Assembly: GCA_015494595.1 (NCBI GenBank)
Contig: WGAX01000169.1
Span: 1 to 17,363, forward strand
Length of the DNA: 17,363 nucleotides
Reading direction: 5' to 3'
Origin: Nitratiruptor sp.
GTDB lineage: Bacteria; Campylobacterota; Campylobacteria; Campylobacterales; Nitratiruptoraceae
The position numbers were made by a program, and so were the translations under genes. The notes under the pieces were generated by a model that searched no databases, was not told where the DNA came from, and worked only from the letters and a program-made list of their open reading frames with translations. Of the stretch, positions 7,901 through 14,195 are shown piece after piece; position 1 is the stretch's first letter; the number at the start of each line of letters is the position of its first letter.

Positions 7901-8577
7901 ATATAAACGCTAAATACTCTCCATCCCTTTTCAAACTTTCTCATCCAAGCCAAAATCCCAGCTCGCATAAATGATGACTTACCTACACCTGAATGGCCTT
8001 TAATGATATAGATTTTGGCTTTTTTCGCTAGCATAATTTTAAGAAGTTCGCTTCTCTCTTTTTCCCTGCCAAAAAACACACCCGCATCATCTTCTTGGTA
8101 AGCCAAAAGCCCTTTGTAGGGATTGCCTTTTCGGTATTCAAATGGAGGAAAGAGGGAGTCTTTGATAATCCTTTCTAAGCGGCTAAAGAGTTTATTTTCT
8201 GCTTTTATCTTGCCTTTAGGATCAAACAGCTCATTCCATTTAATATAGGTCTTATCATTTATACTATTTTGCACAAACTTTTGGACTTTTTCTTCTAAAG
8301 CCACAGCAACGATCGTGCGCCCCATATATCGAGCCAATCGAAACTCATCAAGGCAATAGGGAGAATTTATCCATTTTTCGCTTATGAGCAATATGGCTAT
8401 ATCGCTTTGCTGCATAGCCTCAAAAATCTCTGGAGGCCACGATTTGCCAACAGTCGTGCCATCTCTGGCGTCTGCAGACATAAAAACTTTGGCAGAAAAC
8501 CTCTGTTCTATAGCTTCTTTGATTGCTTTGGCAATCTTTTCATCATCGCTTTTGTATGACAAAAAAACAAAAACCAT
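4993..8577 (-). CDS. TIR-nSTAND1-transmembrane-WD40 protein
   Basis: A 1194-residue protein. Residues 1-140 are a TIR domain: FVFLSYKSDDEKIAKAI, then ISEKWINSPYCLDEF, where E78 sits at the position of the catalytic glutamate of NAD-cleaving TIRs. Residues about 152-500 are an nSTAND1-type NTPase: the entry motif NPYKGLLAYQEDDAGVFFGR, Walker A GHSGVGKS (194-201), a Walker-B-like PLLIPIDQAE (273-282), and a winged-helix-like end (IVHESLLRHW). One membrane segment lies at 581-603, followed by a helical linker and a WD40 propeller from about 715 to 1170. Expected role: the propeller or membrane part senses infection, the NTPase oligomerises, and TIR destroys or cyclises NAD+. That role comes from relatives. 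It follows the AAA+ terminator by about 40 bases and probably has its own promoter. The weak site CAAGG precedes ATG. Confidence 0.93.
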   Translation of the reverse strand: MVFVFLSYKSDDEKIAKAIKEAIEQRFSAKVFMSADARDGTTVGKSWPPEIFEAMQQSDIAILLISEKWINSPYCLDEFRLARYMGRTIVAVALEEKVQKFVQNSINDKTYIKWNELFDPKGKIKAENKLFSRLERIIKDSLFPPFEYRKGNPYKGLLAYQEDDAGVFFGREKERSELLKIMLAKKAKIYIIKGHSGVGKSSFMRAGILAWMRKFEKGWRVFSVYMPDLYDPLGSFAEYLALNTKQEINTIAHLLDGEDIDRLATLIKTTPEPLLIPIDQAEILVSDESNEAMKKVLRIYLGLIKKSSIFGMVTIRNDLFDKLQYYIDDKIKEVFELRSIAHNEIDNIIRLPLQIPSYRMRGYIIEDEFVRAVKEDIDYSADMLPLLSALLEKLFDEHKGKFTKEIYRKGDIKSHINDMAESIVEDITKEQRKALKDFLLFHLIRYVQATDSYILIQASLEAVPDEIQDVIDGFVQKRLLIKDKKSIKIVHESLLRHWSRLDSWVQENKEALHLLEEVDRYYEVFLQKLQEDSKNINDYLLPKSIVNEIETTHRDIIEISDKKEYIQQSLNFYKKERLKRRGFLVGSFAAIFTFAGFGYIQYFRARERFELARYNLGLVYAQRTELDAKDAERILVNLNGYKALKLMDPKYDTQRIRDDVKALLYYASIYYAPIKIEKIDKFPKRKRDIALTKFKKEILAHLKKQEQNKMLSFMNQIANIAESPDKQKLAVAFMSGNIIIYDLQSEKALKIQTKNLKRPTIIKFLSNKKILFDNFDTIKIWDIAKKREERFFQHKSRILDISILNGNKIVSSSWDRTVKIWDIRSGKLLQTLSFAPYVPVMLQNAHKNINVYLIHPYEPTKKFYVLLKKKNEKLLTIIENSPFGNVLFFPDGQKIASASGSTIKIWNSDTGLEIDTFHNSFDVFSLASSHDGEKIAAGCDGNMLRLTNNSYSIKIWDIATKKLLKTLRGHKNAVSSLAFSIDDKKLFSASFDKTIKIWDIESGNLIDTLQGHTREVTCVVCSSDGKRLASSSYDGNIIIWDIQSRKVFKKIKAHKDEIYRISFSPDGKLIASASSEKSIKVWDTKTGKLVRVLKGHKDGVLSVAFSMDGKKIISSSSDATIKMWDVDSGELLQTLIGHKGSVESVAFSPDGKRVASKCWADKTIRVWDITKFDDPHFIAQQIKKFENYLHNMKV
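5068..5835 (-). repeat. Six regular WD40 blades coded in tandem
   Basis: Within the TIR-NTPase gene the Trp of each WD motif falls at residues 956, 998, 1040, 1082, 1124 and 1167: a period of 42 or 43 residues, about 126 bases. Blades share GH(K/T)..V.S.AFS.DGK....SSS..TIK.WD. Earlier WD-type ends at 741 (YD), 781, 821 and 906 (WN) are less regular, with a diverged stretch between 821 and 906. The total is therefore about ten or more blades. Confidence 0.85.
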
Positions 8578-8610
8578 AGCCTTGCTTTATGAGGGATTGA
8601 AGTTATGATG

Positions 8611-8619
8611 ATTTTACCA
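8611..8619 (-). promoter_or_regulatory. Possible extended -10 promoter of the TIR-NTPase gene
   Basis: Just after the terminator T-run the minus strand reads TGGTAAAAT, an extended -10 (TGn plus TAAAAT). Transcription would start near 8604 and leave about 27 bases before the ATG at 8577. There is no recognisable -35, as is usual in Campylobacterota. The position, between a terminator and a gene start, is the main support. Confidence 0.4.
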
Positions 8620-8653
8620 TAAAAAGAGGATCAAAAACTTCTTTTGATCCTCT
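8620..8653 (-). terminator. Rho-independent terminator after the AAA+ gene
   Basis: A perfect 12-base stem (8642-8653 with 8625-8636, AGAGGATCAAAA and its complement) closes a 5-base loop and is followed on the minus strand by five T (8624-8620). The stem also codes for the last residues and stop of the AAA+ protein (TGA at 8633-8631), so terminator and gene end overlap. It should separate the AAA+ trio from the TIR-NTPase gene at the RNA level. Confidence 0.8.
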
Positions 8654-10172
8654 CCAAAAGATTTTCATAAGGATTTTCATCAAAATCTTGGCTATGGATA
8701 TGAAAGAGCTTATCTTTAAATGCACGCCAAACGAGCTTCTCTAAAGATCGTGCCCCAAACGATAGTTTAGCAGCCTCTTTTGCTATTTTTTCTATCTCCT
8801 CTTTTGGCATTTTCCAAGTCACACCCACTTCACGAAGCATTTTCTGATAGCGCTTAATGGGGGAATCTTTGCTATGAAGCAAAATATCGAGAAGATCCTT
8901 TTCTCCTAATGGATTGAGCACAATGATTTCACCCACTCTTCCAAGCAACTCTTTTGGCAAACCGCTTTTTTCGATAGTTTCTATATACTCTTTTTTATAA
9001 TCGTCGTTCCCTTTGAGAAAACCGCTTCTTTTCTCATCTTTTTGAAATTGAAACGAGCCTACCAATACAAAAAGCATATTTTCCGTAGAAAGGGAATGGA
9101 TATTTCTAAATTCCTCAGATTCGTTTTGCGAGCCTTTTTCTATAAATATCTCTCCACCTTCAATGATGCGTAAAATCTGGCTCATGACGCTACCGCCATA
9201 AGTAGTTTGTAGTAGTTTATCCATCTCATCCAATACAATCACGGCACCTTTGGCCTTTTTTGTATCATAATTGAATTTTCTAAGCAAAGATTTACCTATT
9301 TCATCGACACTCACTCCTCTAATCCCTGTGCTTACCATTGCGCTTGCATCAATATGCAAGTAGGGAATCTCCATAATTTCGCAAGCTTTTTGAATGATAT
9401 AGGTCTTGCCACTTCCTGTCTCCCCACTTATTAAAAGAGGCTTGAGTCTTTCAAAAGGGGGTTTTTTGTTTTTGATGAGGGCGTTATAGATCTTCTTGTG
9501 ATAATAAAATATTGTGCTTACTGTAGTAATAGCTTCATCTTGCCCTTTCACATAGGCTTGCAACTGCTCTTTCAAAGCAGCTGGATAGATGATGTTATCA
9601 TTATCAGTGAAGCTTTTGAGATTTTTTTTCTTAGCATATGCCATGACCTTGCTCCACTCTCTTTTATTCTTCTCAATCTTATTTTTCAACTCTTTAGTAT
9701 CCACCAAAGGCGATACTCTACTATAGAGAAGCTCTCTTTCTAAGCTACTCATCTCATTTTTGACCCTATCTAAAAAGCCCATCAACTGCCCCACACCCAT
9801 CTGCTTGGATGCTTCAATAAAGTAGCACTTCTCCTCCCAATTCATAAGCAGCGTGCTCTTAAGTGCCTTTTCAAGCTCAAGTTGCAAATGCTTGTTTTCT
9901 ATATGAGGAAAAAGCCCCAAAAGTCGGGTATGCTTTCTTCTAGCGCCCCATCCATCCTCATCAAGCGTAAGGTTTCTTGTCAATCCCCATATACTTGAAT
10001 CCAAAAGCTTTTTGTAGTTGACGCGTCCCTCTTTTTTCATTAAAAGAAAATTGATACCAATGGGTATTTTCCCTTTTTTACTCAAAAGCTTCTCCAAACT
10101 CTCACAAGAGATGTCTAGCTTTTTGCACAATTTCTCTTTTTCTGCTTGAGTCAATGCGTTCCCTTTCATCAT
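8631..10172 (-). CDS. ClpX-like AAA+ ATPase with novel N-terminal domain
   Basis: A 513-residue protein. Residues about 195-500 are a Clp/HslU-type AAA+ module: Walker A GETGSGKT (250-257), Walker B VIVLDEMDK (311-319), a sensor-1 region FVLVGSF like ClpX, an arginine finger in LLGRVGEIIVLNPL (R412) and sensor 2 FGARSLEKL (R475). The family unfolds or remodels proteins. Unlike ClpX there is no Cys-type zinc domain and no IGF loop, so partnership with ClpP is not supported. The N-terminal ~190 residues are helical and unknown, and probably give the specificity. The gene overlaps the 180-aa gene by four bases (ATGA; the sequence offers two adjacent ATGs at 10172 and 10169), so the two are coupled. 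The 3' end forms a terminator. AAA+ call is firm; substrate unknown. Confidence 0.9.
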   Translation of the reverse strand: MMKGNALTQAEKEKLCKKLDISCESLEKLLSKKGKIPIGINFLLMKKEGRVNYKKLLDSSIWGLTRNLTLDEDGWGARRKHTRLLGLFPHIENKHLQLELEKALKSTLLMNWEEKCYFIEASKQMGVGQLMGFLDRVKNEMSSLERELLYSRVSPLVDTKELKNKIEKNKREWSKVMAYAKKKNLKSFTDNDNIIYPAALKEQLQAYVKGQDEAITTVSTIFYYHKKIYNALIKNKKPPFERLKPLLISGETGSGKTYIIQKACEIMEIPYLHIDASAMVSTGIRGVSVDEIGKSLLRKFNYDTKKAKGAVIVLDEMDKLLQTTYGGSVMSQILRIIEGGEIFIEKGSQNESEEFRNIHSLSTENMLFVLVGSFQFQKDEKRSGFLKGNDDYKKEYIETIEKSGLPKELLGRVGEIIVLNPLGEKDLLDILLHSKDSPIKRYQKMLREVGVTWKMPKEEIEKIAKEAAKLSFGARSLEKLVWRAFKDKLFHIHSQDFDENPYENLLERIKRSF

Positions 10173-10711
10173 TGCCCCCTTTGTAAAAACATGTAAAACT
10201 CCATCTTCAATGCTTTCTCTTTTTTTTGGTAAAACCTTTTTACATTCTCTTTTCTCTGCTCAATCAATATACTCTTTTCCACATCATTGTCGTACCGCAA
10301 ATTCTCCATACTAATCATCTCATTGAGATAAATACTATACATTCTAGCTAACTGCAGAAAATCAAGTTCATCTAAATATTTTTGAACACTCCTAGTATCA
10401 ATTGAAACATGTATCGATAAACGAACACCATCTTCACCAAACTCAAAATCGTATGTGCTGCTATGACTTCCTACCACTAATTTCACCAAAAGATCCATAT
10501 CAAAAGTTTCACTAAAAAGCGGTTTTTGTAACGCTAGTCCATGCACATCAAAATAGCGCAAATACTCTTTATAAAATGGCAACTCCTCAAGTGGCGTTGA
10601 AAATATATCGATCTCTAAATGCTTAGCCAACTCTTTTGCATTATCAAGAACACTCTCATCATCACCCACTATCTCATGAAGAGGCCTTTCTGCAAACTTC
10701 AAGATACTCAT
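10169..10711 (-). CDS. Unknown 180-aa partner of the AAA+ ATPase
   Basis: I do not recognise this protein. It starts at ATG 10711 with AAGGAGAG upstream. It is acidic in the first ~130 residues, with a central beta-like stretch (TYDFEFGEDGVRLSIHVSID, about 86-105), then a helix (QKYLDELDFLQLARMYSIYL), and ends in a basic, probably helical tail (about 140-178). No cysteine, no membrane segment, no signal peptide. The ATGA overlap with the AAA+ gene suggests it is an adaptor, substrate or regulatory subunit of that ATPase; this is inference from coupling alone. Confidence 0.8.
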   Translation of the reverse strand: MSILKFAERPLHEIVGDDESVLDNAKELAKHLEIDIFSTPLEELPFYKEYLRYFDVHGLALQKPLFSETFDMDLLVKLVVGSHSSTYDFEFGEDGVRLSIHVSIDTRSVQKYLDELDFLQLARMYSIYLNEMISMENLRYDNDVEKSILIEQRKENVKRFYQKKEKALKMEFYMFLQRGQ

Positions 10712-10726
10712 CTTCTCTCCTTTTAT

Positions 10727-10747
10727 AAAGAGGCATAAAGCCTCTTT
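10727..10747 (-). other. Intergenic hairpin between the 82-aa and 180-aa genes
   Basis: An 8-base perfect stem (AAAGAGGC, 10727-10734, with GCCTCTTT, 10740-10747) closes a 5-base loop. It starts at the stop codon of the 82-aa gene and ends just before the ribosome site of the 180-aa gene. The following T-run on the minus strand is short (TTTAT), so it is better read as an attenuator or RNA-stability element than as a full terminator. It could let the first gene be made in excess. Confidence 0.6.
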
Positions 10748-10995
10748 TAGTATCTATAAGGAACTTCCGCTATAATAGTCCTAGGCAACTTTGAGACATA
10801 ATCACTCCATACCTCCTGCCCATTGACATAGACTGTTACAACTCCAGTATCATAAGGATAAGAAATTGCAGCATTCCCATCTGCATCTGTATAGGTGGCC
10901 AAATTACTATATCCTCCTATCTCTACATATGCCCCTTGATATGAGCGCCTTGTATCCTTATCAAACACTTTCACTCTAATAAGTACACTTGCCAT
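10747..10995 (-). CDS. Small beta-sandwich-like protein, first gene of the island
   Basis: An 82-residue protein. I chose ATG 10995 because AGGAGG lies 5 bases upstream; the longer reading from 11022 would place that site inside the gene. It begins MASVLIRVKVFDKDTRRSYQ and is almost entirely beta-type: GAYVEIGGYS, ATYTDADGNAAISYP, VVTVYVNGQEVW, RTIIAEVPYRY. The TDADGNA turn followed by alternating strands is typical of transthyretin-like or carboxypeptidase-regulatory-like (Ig-fold) domains. No helix, cysteine, signal peptide or C-terminal Gly-Gly, so a ubiquitin-like fold is unlikely. It heads the AAA+ trio and is followed by a hairpin that may raise its dose relative to the others. Function unknown; a structural or bait protein handled by the ATPase is one idea. 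Confidence 0.8.
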   Translation of the reverse strand: MASVLIRVKVFDKDTRRSYQGAYVEIGGYSNLATYTDADGNAAISYPYDTGVVTVYVNGQEVWSDYVSKLPRTIIAEVPYRY

Positions 10996-11031
10996 CTCTT
11001 CCTCCTTTTTGTTTTGTTGCAATAAAAGTTT

Positions 11032-11037
11032 ATATTA
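11032..11037 (-). promoter_or_regulatory. Possible -10 box for the island's first transcript
   Basis: The minus strand between the divergent genes reads TCTAATATAAAC. TAATAT at 11037-11032 is a fair -10, placing the start near 11025 and a leader of about 30 bases before ATG 10995. A TTGTTT lies 19 bases upstream, too far for a good -35. Weak call. Confidence 0.3.
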
Positions 11038-11078
11038 GAAGAAAAGGAAGCAATGGAAACAAATTATTTATTAACTCT

Positions 11079-11095
11079 TTAACACCTACTTAATT
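11079..11095 (+). promoter_or_regulatory. Response-regulator box upstream of the regulator gene
   Basis: The 17 bases TTAACACCTACTTAATT contain two TTAA(C/T) half-sites 11 bases apart, the spacing typical of OmpR/PhoB-type regulators. The box ends 9 bases before the -10 hexamer at 11105, so it replaces the -35 region. A further TTAAC half-site lies at 11071. A near-identical box sits upstream of the 788-aa gene. Probably autoregulation; it may also affect the divergent island promoter. Confidence 0.6.
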
Positions 11096-11104
11096 GATAT
11101 GCGT

Positions 11105-11110
11105 TATAGT
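11105..11110 (+). promoter_or_regulatory. -10 box of the response regulator
   Basis: TATAGT matches the TATAAT consensus at five of six positions and lies 9 bases after the direct-repeat box. The expected start of RNA (about 11116-11118) falls at the ATG of the regulator, so the mRNA may be leaderless. Confidence 0.5.
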
Positions 11111-11117
11111 GCTTCAT

Positions 11118-11780
11118 ATGAAGCGCAAGATCCTCTTAATCGAAGATGATAAACTTTTGGCGGAGACTTTAGAAGATCTTCTTGAAGAGTATGAACTCAT
11201 TACAGCATACGATGGCCTTGAAGCTCTTGAGTTACACTTCCAAAATAGTTTCGATCTCTATCTCATTGATATTAATTTACCAAAGCTCAAAGGAAGCGAC
11301 TTTTTAGAGCATTTACGCCAAAAAGGCGATAGTGTCCCTGCAATATTTCTTACCTCAAATACCAACATAGAAACCATCAAACACTGTTTTAAAATTGGAG
11401 CAGACGACTATATAAAAAAACCTTTTGACATTGAAGAGCTCGTATGTAGGATTGAGGCGGTTTTACGGCGCTACTATGGCAACAAACCACATTTTGTCTT
11501 GAGCAAAGAGTGTATATATGACTTTCATCTGCGCCAACTCATCTGTAACAATAAAGCAATCTACCTTCCACCAAAAGTCATCAAACTCCTTGAACTGCTC
11601 ATTCGCAACGCCAATCGCTGCACATGCAACGAAGAGATCATGGAAACTCTTTGGCACCCAAGTCAAGAGTGTAGCATTGGAGCAATCCGAATTTATATCA
11701 ATATGATCAGAAAATATATCGGCAAAGAACGCATTAAGAATATCAAAGGCAACGGTTACATTCTCTTAACAGATACTTAA
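11118..11780 (+). CDS. OmpR-family response regulator, orphan
   Basis: A 220-residue two-domain transcription factor. The receiver domain (1-118) has the acidic pair E9-D10-D11, phospho-acceptor D51 (in LIDINLP), T79 and K101 (KKPF). The C-terminal winged helix (about 125-220) ends with IRIYINMIRKY and the wing KNIKGNGYIL, as in the OmpR/PhoB class. I chose ATG 11118, where the family homology begins; a TTG at 11094 would add eight residues without a ribosome site. ATG 11118 also lacks one, matching a leaderless message. No histidine kinase lies next to it, so its partner must be elsewhere, or it works without one. The two matching boxes at 11079 and 11766 are its likely targets. Confidence 0.92.
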   Translation: MKRKILLIEDDKLLAETLEDLLEEYELITAYDGLEALELHFQNSFDLYLIDINLPKLKGSDFLEHLRQKGDSVPAIFLTSNTNIETIKHCFKIGADDYIKKPFDIEELVCRIEAVLRRYYGNKPHFVLSKECIYDFHLRQLICNNKAIYLPPKVIKLLELLIRNANRCTCNEEIMETLWHPSQECSIGAIRIYINMIRKYIGKERIKNIKGNGYILLTDT

Positions 11781-11782
11781 TT
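11766..11782 (+). promoter_or_regulatory. Second response-regulator box, upstream of the redox operon
   Basis: TTAACAGATACTTAATT matches the box at 11079 in 14 of 17 positions, with the same two half-sites 11 bases apart. It overlaps the last codons of the regulator and ends 9 bases before a -10 hexamer at 11792, exactly as the first box does. This links the regulator to the downstream operon. Confidence 0.65.
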
Positions 11783-11791
11783 TCTTCTTCT

Positions 11792-11797
11792 TACAAT
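11792..11797 (+). promoter_or_regulatory. -10 box of the redox operon
   Basis: TACAAT differs from consensus at one position and follows the regulator box by 9 bases. Expected transcription start is near 11804, leaving about 24 bases of leader that contain AAGGAG before ATG 11828. Confidence 0.6.
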
Positions 11798-11827
11798 TGT
11801 GTCGATACCATATTTAAGGAGCTCATT

Positions 11828-14194
11828 ATGATTCGTTATCTCAGTGGAGCGCTTGTTGCTACATCGCTTCTGTATGCAGTAGATATGGGCAATTATGAAG
11901 ATAGCTTGAAAAGCTATCTAAGCACGCATCAACTCTCTATAAACGGCGCTTTTTATCTCTATGACTTCAATCATGACGGTAAATATGCAATGAACGATTG
12001 GCTCTATGTAGCTACCAACAACCCAAATGAACAGTATCGTCTTTTAGGATCATCGCCCACATCACAGAACCCTTTTGGATGGCAAAAAGTCTCAGTTACA
12101 CCTCCTCAACAGCCCAATGGCTATTTTGTTTTTCTTCCAGAGTGCTCCTGCGATAAAACACTATTTGGCAATAACGCGTTCTCTTGGATCTATCTCACTC
12201 AAGGCAAAGCATACAAACTCATAGGCGCAAATCCCGATCACTCTTTTCGCTATTTTGATAGAGACGGTGATGGCAAGCCAGATCCTTTGGCAGGAATAAG
12301 CTACACCATCAATGACGGAAAAGTAACCTTTAGCACATCGGCCAACAAACTCCTATTTTATGGCACAACAGATCACTCTGTGCTTGCTGGCTTCAAAGGC
12401 TTCACACTCTTTGAACCAAAAAATCCAAATCAACCTATTTATCAAAACAGCAATACAAAAGATGTAAGAAGACCGGCAGTAGCAACATCTATGCAAAACT
12501 TCGATCCTCAAACACTCCAATACCAAGGACTCACTCCTACTACGCTCTTTTTTGTCTCTGGAGGGTATCCATATAAAGTTGCTCTTCAAGGCGATAGCGC
12601 TGGTATTGTGCAGCCTCAAAGCAGTTTTCCACTCAACACATCTCGACAACTGCGCTATACAACTATCGATTATCTTGGTACTAATGTCTATCTGAGTGCA
12701 CAAGATAGCAACAAAACCCATACCTATCTTTTCACTTCTGATACATCCAAAAACAATCCCCCACTCCTCTTTGACAATTATAGCCTCATAGATGTAGCAT
12801 ACAATAGCTATGGAGAACCAATTAGTGGCTATATTGTCAAAGAGAGCAAGAAAAAGGTGCTACAGCAGTGCGATAGCGCCATGCAAAACTGTGCAGATCT
12901 CATAAATTATGAAAAAAGCGTTAGTCTTCTTGGCAATATCATAGGCACTACAAAAGCGGTACTCAATGTCGACAATAGAGTCGTCGTATGCGATAAAGCA
13001 AAAAAAGAGTGCAGCCAAACAGACATTATCCTCCCGCCTGCCGTAGGACATACGAGACCTTACAGCTTTAACGACGGTGCGATCTACTATGTAAAGGATG
13101 CAACTCTTTATAAAAGCGATCTTATCCAAAACAAAACCACAAAACTTGCAGAAAATGTAGGAAGTGCCCGCTTTCGTGCATTTACCGAGAAAATGATCAT
13201 CTTAGCGGATGACGATAACATGTATGCTGTAGCCAAAAATGGCTCAACTCCAATAGCCATACACCTCTCTCAAATCACGCAAACTAAAGGGCATAAATAT
13301 GATCTTACGATAGCAACCAATCGCTACTATCTCTACAATCTCTATCGTGTAGAAGATAATGGTAGGATGCGCTTTCGCGCATGTGTATTGGAGGATGCAA
13401 CCCACAATAGTTGTAAAGATGATAGCTTCTGGGCATCCACTATCGTAGGTAACAATGACGGCAAACTCCATCCGGAAAGCAGCTATCCTTATACTGCCCT
13501 CAAACTCATTCGTATTGATAATACAGATAACTACGGAGGAGGAGAGGTCAAAGTTGTAGATGCCTCAAATCCTCTTGCCGATGGCATTAAAGTTGGTAGT
13601 GTAGTCAACTACAATTTTCAAACCTTCATCAACTCTGGCTATAAAGATGAGACTTTTCCTGTAGATGGGTATATTGTCCTCAATGCAAAAAACGATATAA
13701 CATATAAATGCGATAGTTTCCTTCTTCATATCGATACACCAAATTCTTTGCGCAATATTTCCAATGAGCCAGAGCCTTTGGATAGTGAGATTAATGGAGG
13801 AAGAAGCCACTGTCATGGACGCTACTGCTCCATCTGCCACAGTTTTGCTGGTGGTAAAATATTTGCAGACTGGAACGCGACAGCACACAAAGCTATCGAT
13901 ATGGATTCCAACATGGCTGGCAACTACACAATTGAGTTTAAATTTGATAATGGCCAGACACTGCGCGCTGTCTTGAAAAAGGGTATGGGTGAAAATTTCA
14001 ATACCCCATTACAAAATCTTGCCAATAAGCACTTTACCGCACAAGTAATAGATCTGCAAGGCAGAGTATATAACAGCTCTGAGGAGTATTCACATAACGG
14101 TGTAGAATACTTCAACTGCAACTACTGCCACTATCGCTATGGAGGCCGCAACGGTGCACCAGGACCAATAACCATTCATCCAATAGGAGAATAA
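11828..14194 (+). CDS. Exported 788-aa protein with two CxxCH haem sites and EF-hand-like loops
   Basis: Starts at ATG 11828 with AAGGAG 7 bases upstream. An N-terminal signal peptide (about 1-18, ending LLYA) points to export. Residues 46-57 (DFNHDGKYAMND) fit the EF-hand loop, and 144-152 (DRDGDGKPD) fit a Ca-binding loop of EF-hand/thrombospondin type. The middle 500 residues are beta-rich with repeated short strands, possibly a propeller, with paired cysteines. The C-terminus has two haem c motifs, CSICH (667-671) and CNYCH (764-768), each within a Gly-rich setting (FAGGK, RYGGRNGAPG). The likely role is an electron carrier or redox sensor at the cell envelope. It heads an operon with a thioredoxin 1 base downstream. 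I do not recognise the family as a whole; the haem and export calls are direct from motifs. Confidence 0.85.
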   Translation: MIRYLSGALVATSLLYAVDMGNYEDSLKSYLSTHQLSINGAFYLYDFNHDGKYAMNDWLYVATNNPNEQYRLLGSSPTSQNPFGWQKVSVTPPQQPNGYFVFLPECSCDKTLFGNNAFSWIYLTQGKAYKLIGANPDHSFRYFDRDGDGKPDPLAGISYTINDGKVTFSTSANKLLFYGTTDHSVLAGFKGFTLFEPKNPNQPIYQNSNTKDVRRPAVATSMQNFDPQTLQYQGLTPTTLFFVSGGYPYKVALQGDSAGIVQPQSSFPLNTSRQLRYTTIDYLGTNVYLSAQDSNKTHTYLFTSDTSKNNPPLLFDNYSLIDVAYNSYGEPISGYIVKESKKKVLQQCDSAMQNCADLINYEKSVSLLGNIIGTTKAVLNVDNRVVVCDKAKKECSQTDIILPPAVGHTRPYSFNDGAIYYVKDATLYKSDLIQNKTTKLAENVGSARFRAFTEKMIILADDDNMYAVAKNGSTPIAIHLSQITQTKGHKYDLTIATNRYYLYNLYRVEDNGRMRFRACVLEDATHNSCKDDSFWASTIVGNNDGKLHPESSYPYTALKLIRIDNTDNYGGGEVKVVDASNPLADGIKVGSVVNYNFQTFINSGYKDETFPVDGYIVLNAKNDITYKCDSFLLHIDTPNSLRNISNEPEPLDSEINGGRSHCHGRYCSICHSFAGGKIFADWNATAHKAIDMDSNMAGNYTIEFKFDNGQTLRAVLKKGMGENFNTPLQNLANKHFTAQVIDLQGRVYNSSEEYSHNGVEYFNCNYCHYRYGGRNGAPGPITIHPIGE

Positions 14195-14195
14195 C

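Noticed and set aside
8631..10172. Annotation of the AAA+ protein as true ClpX (clpX)
   Set aside because: The zinc-binding N-domain and the ClpP-docking IGF loop are absent, and the N-terminal 190 residues are unlike ClpX.
10747..10995. The 82-aa protein as the missing ubiquitin-like modifier
   Set aside because: It has no helix between its strands, ends in YRY rather than Gly-Gly, and has the TDADGNA turn of Ig/transthyretin-like domains; it is also cut off from the E2/E1 genes by a terminator.
11118..11780. Response regulator as controller of the conflict island
   Set aside because: The matching box pair links it to the plus-strand redox operon. An effect on the divergent island promoter is possible but not supported by a second box there.
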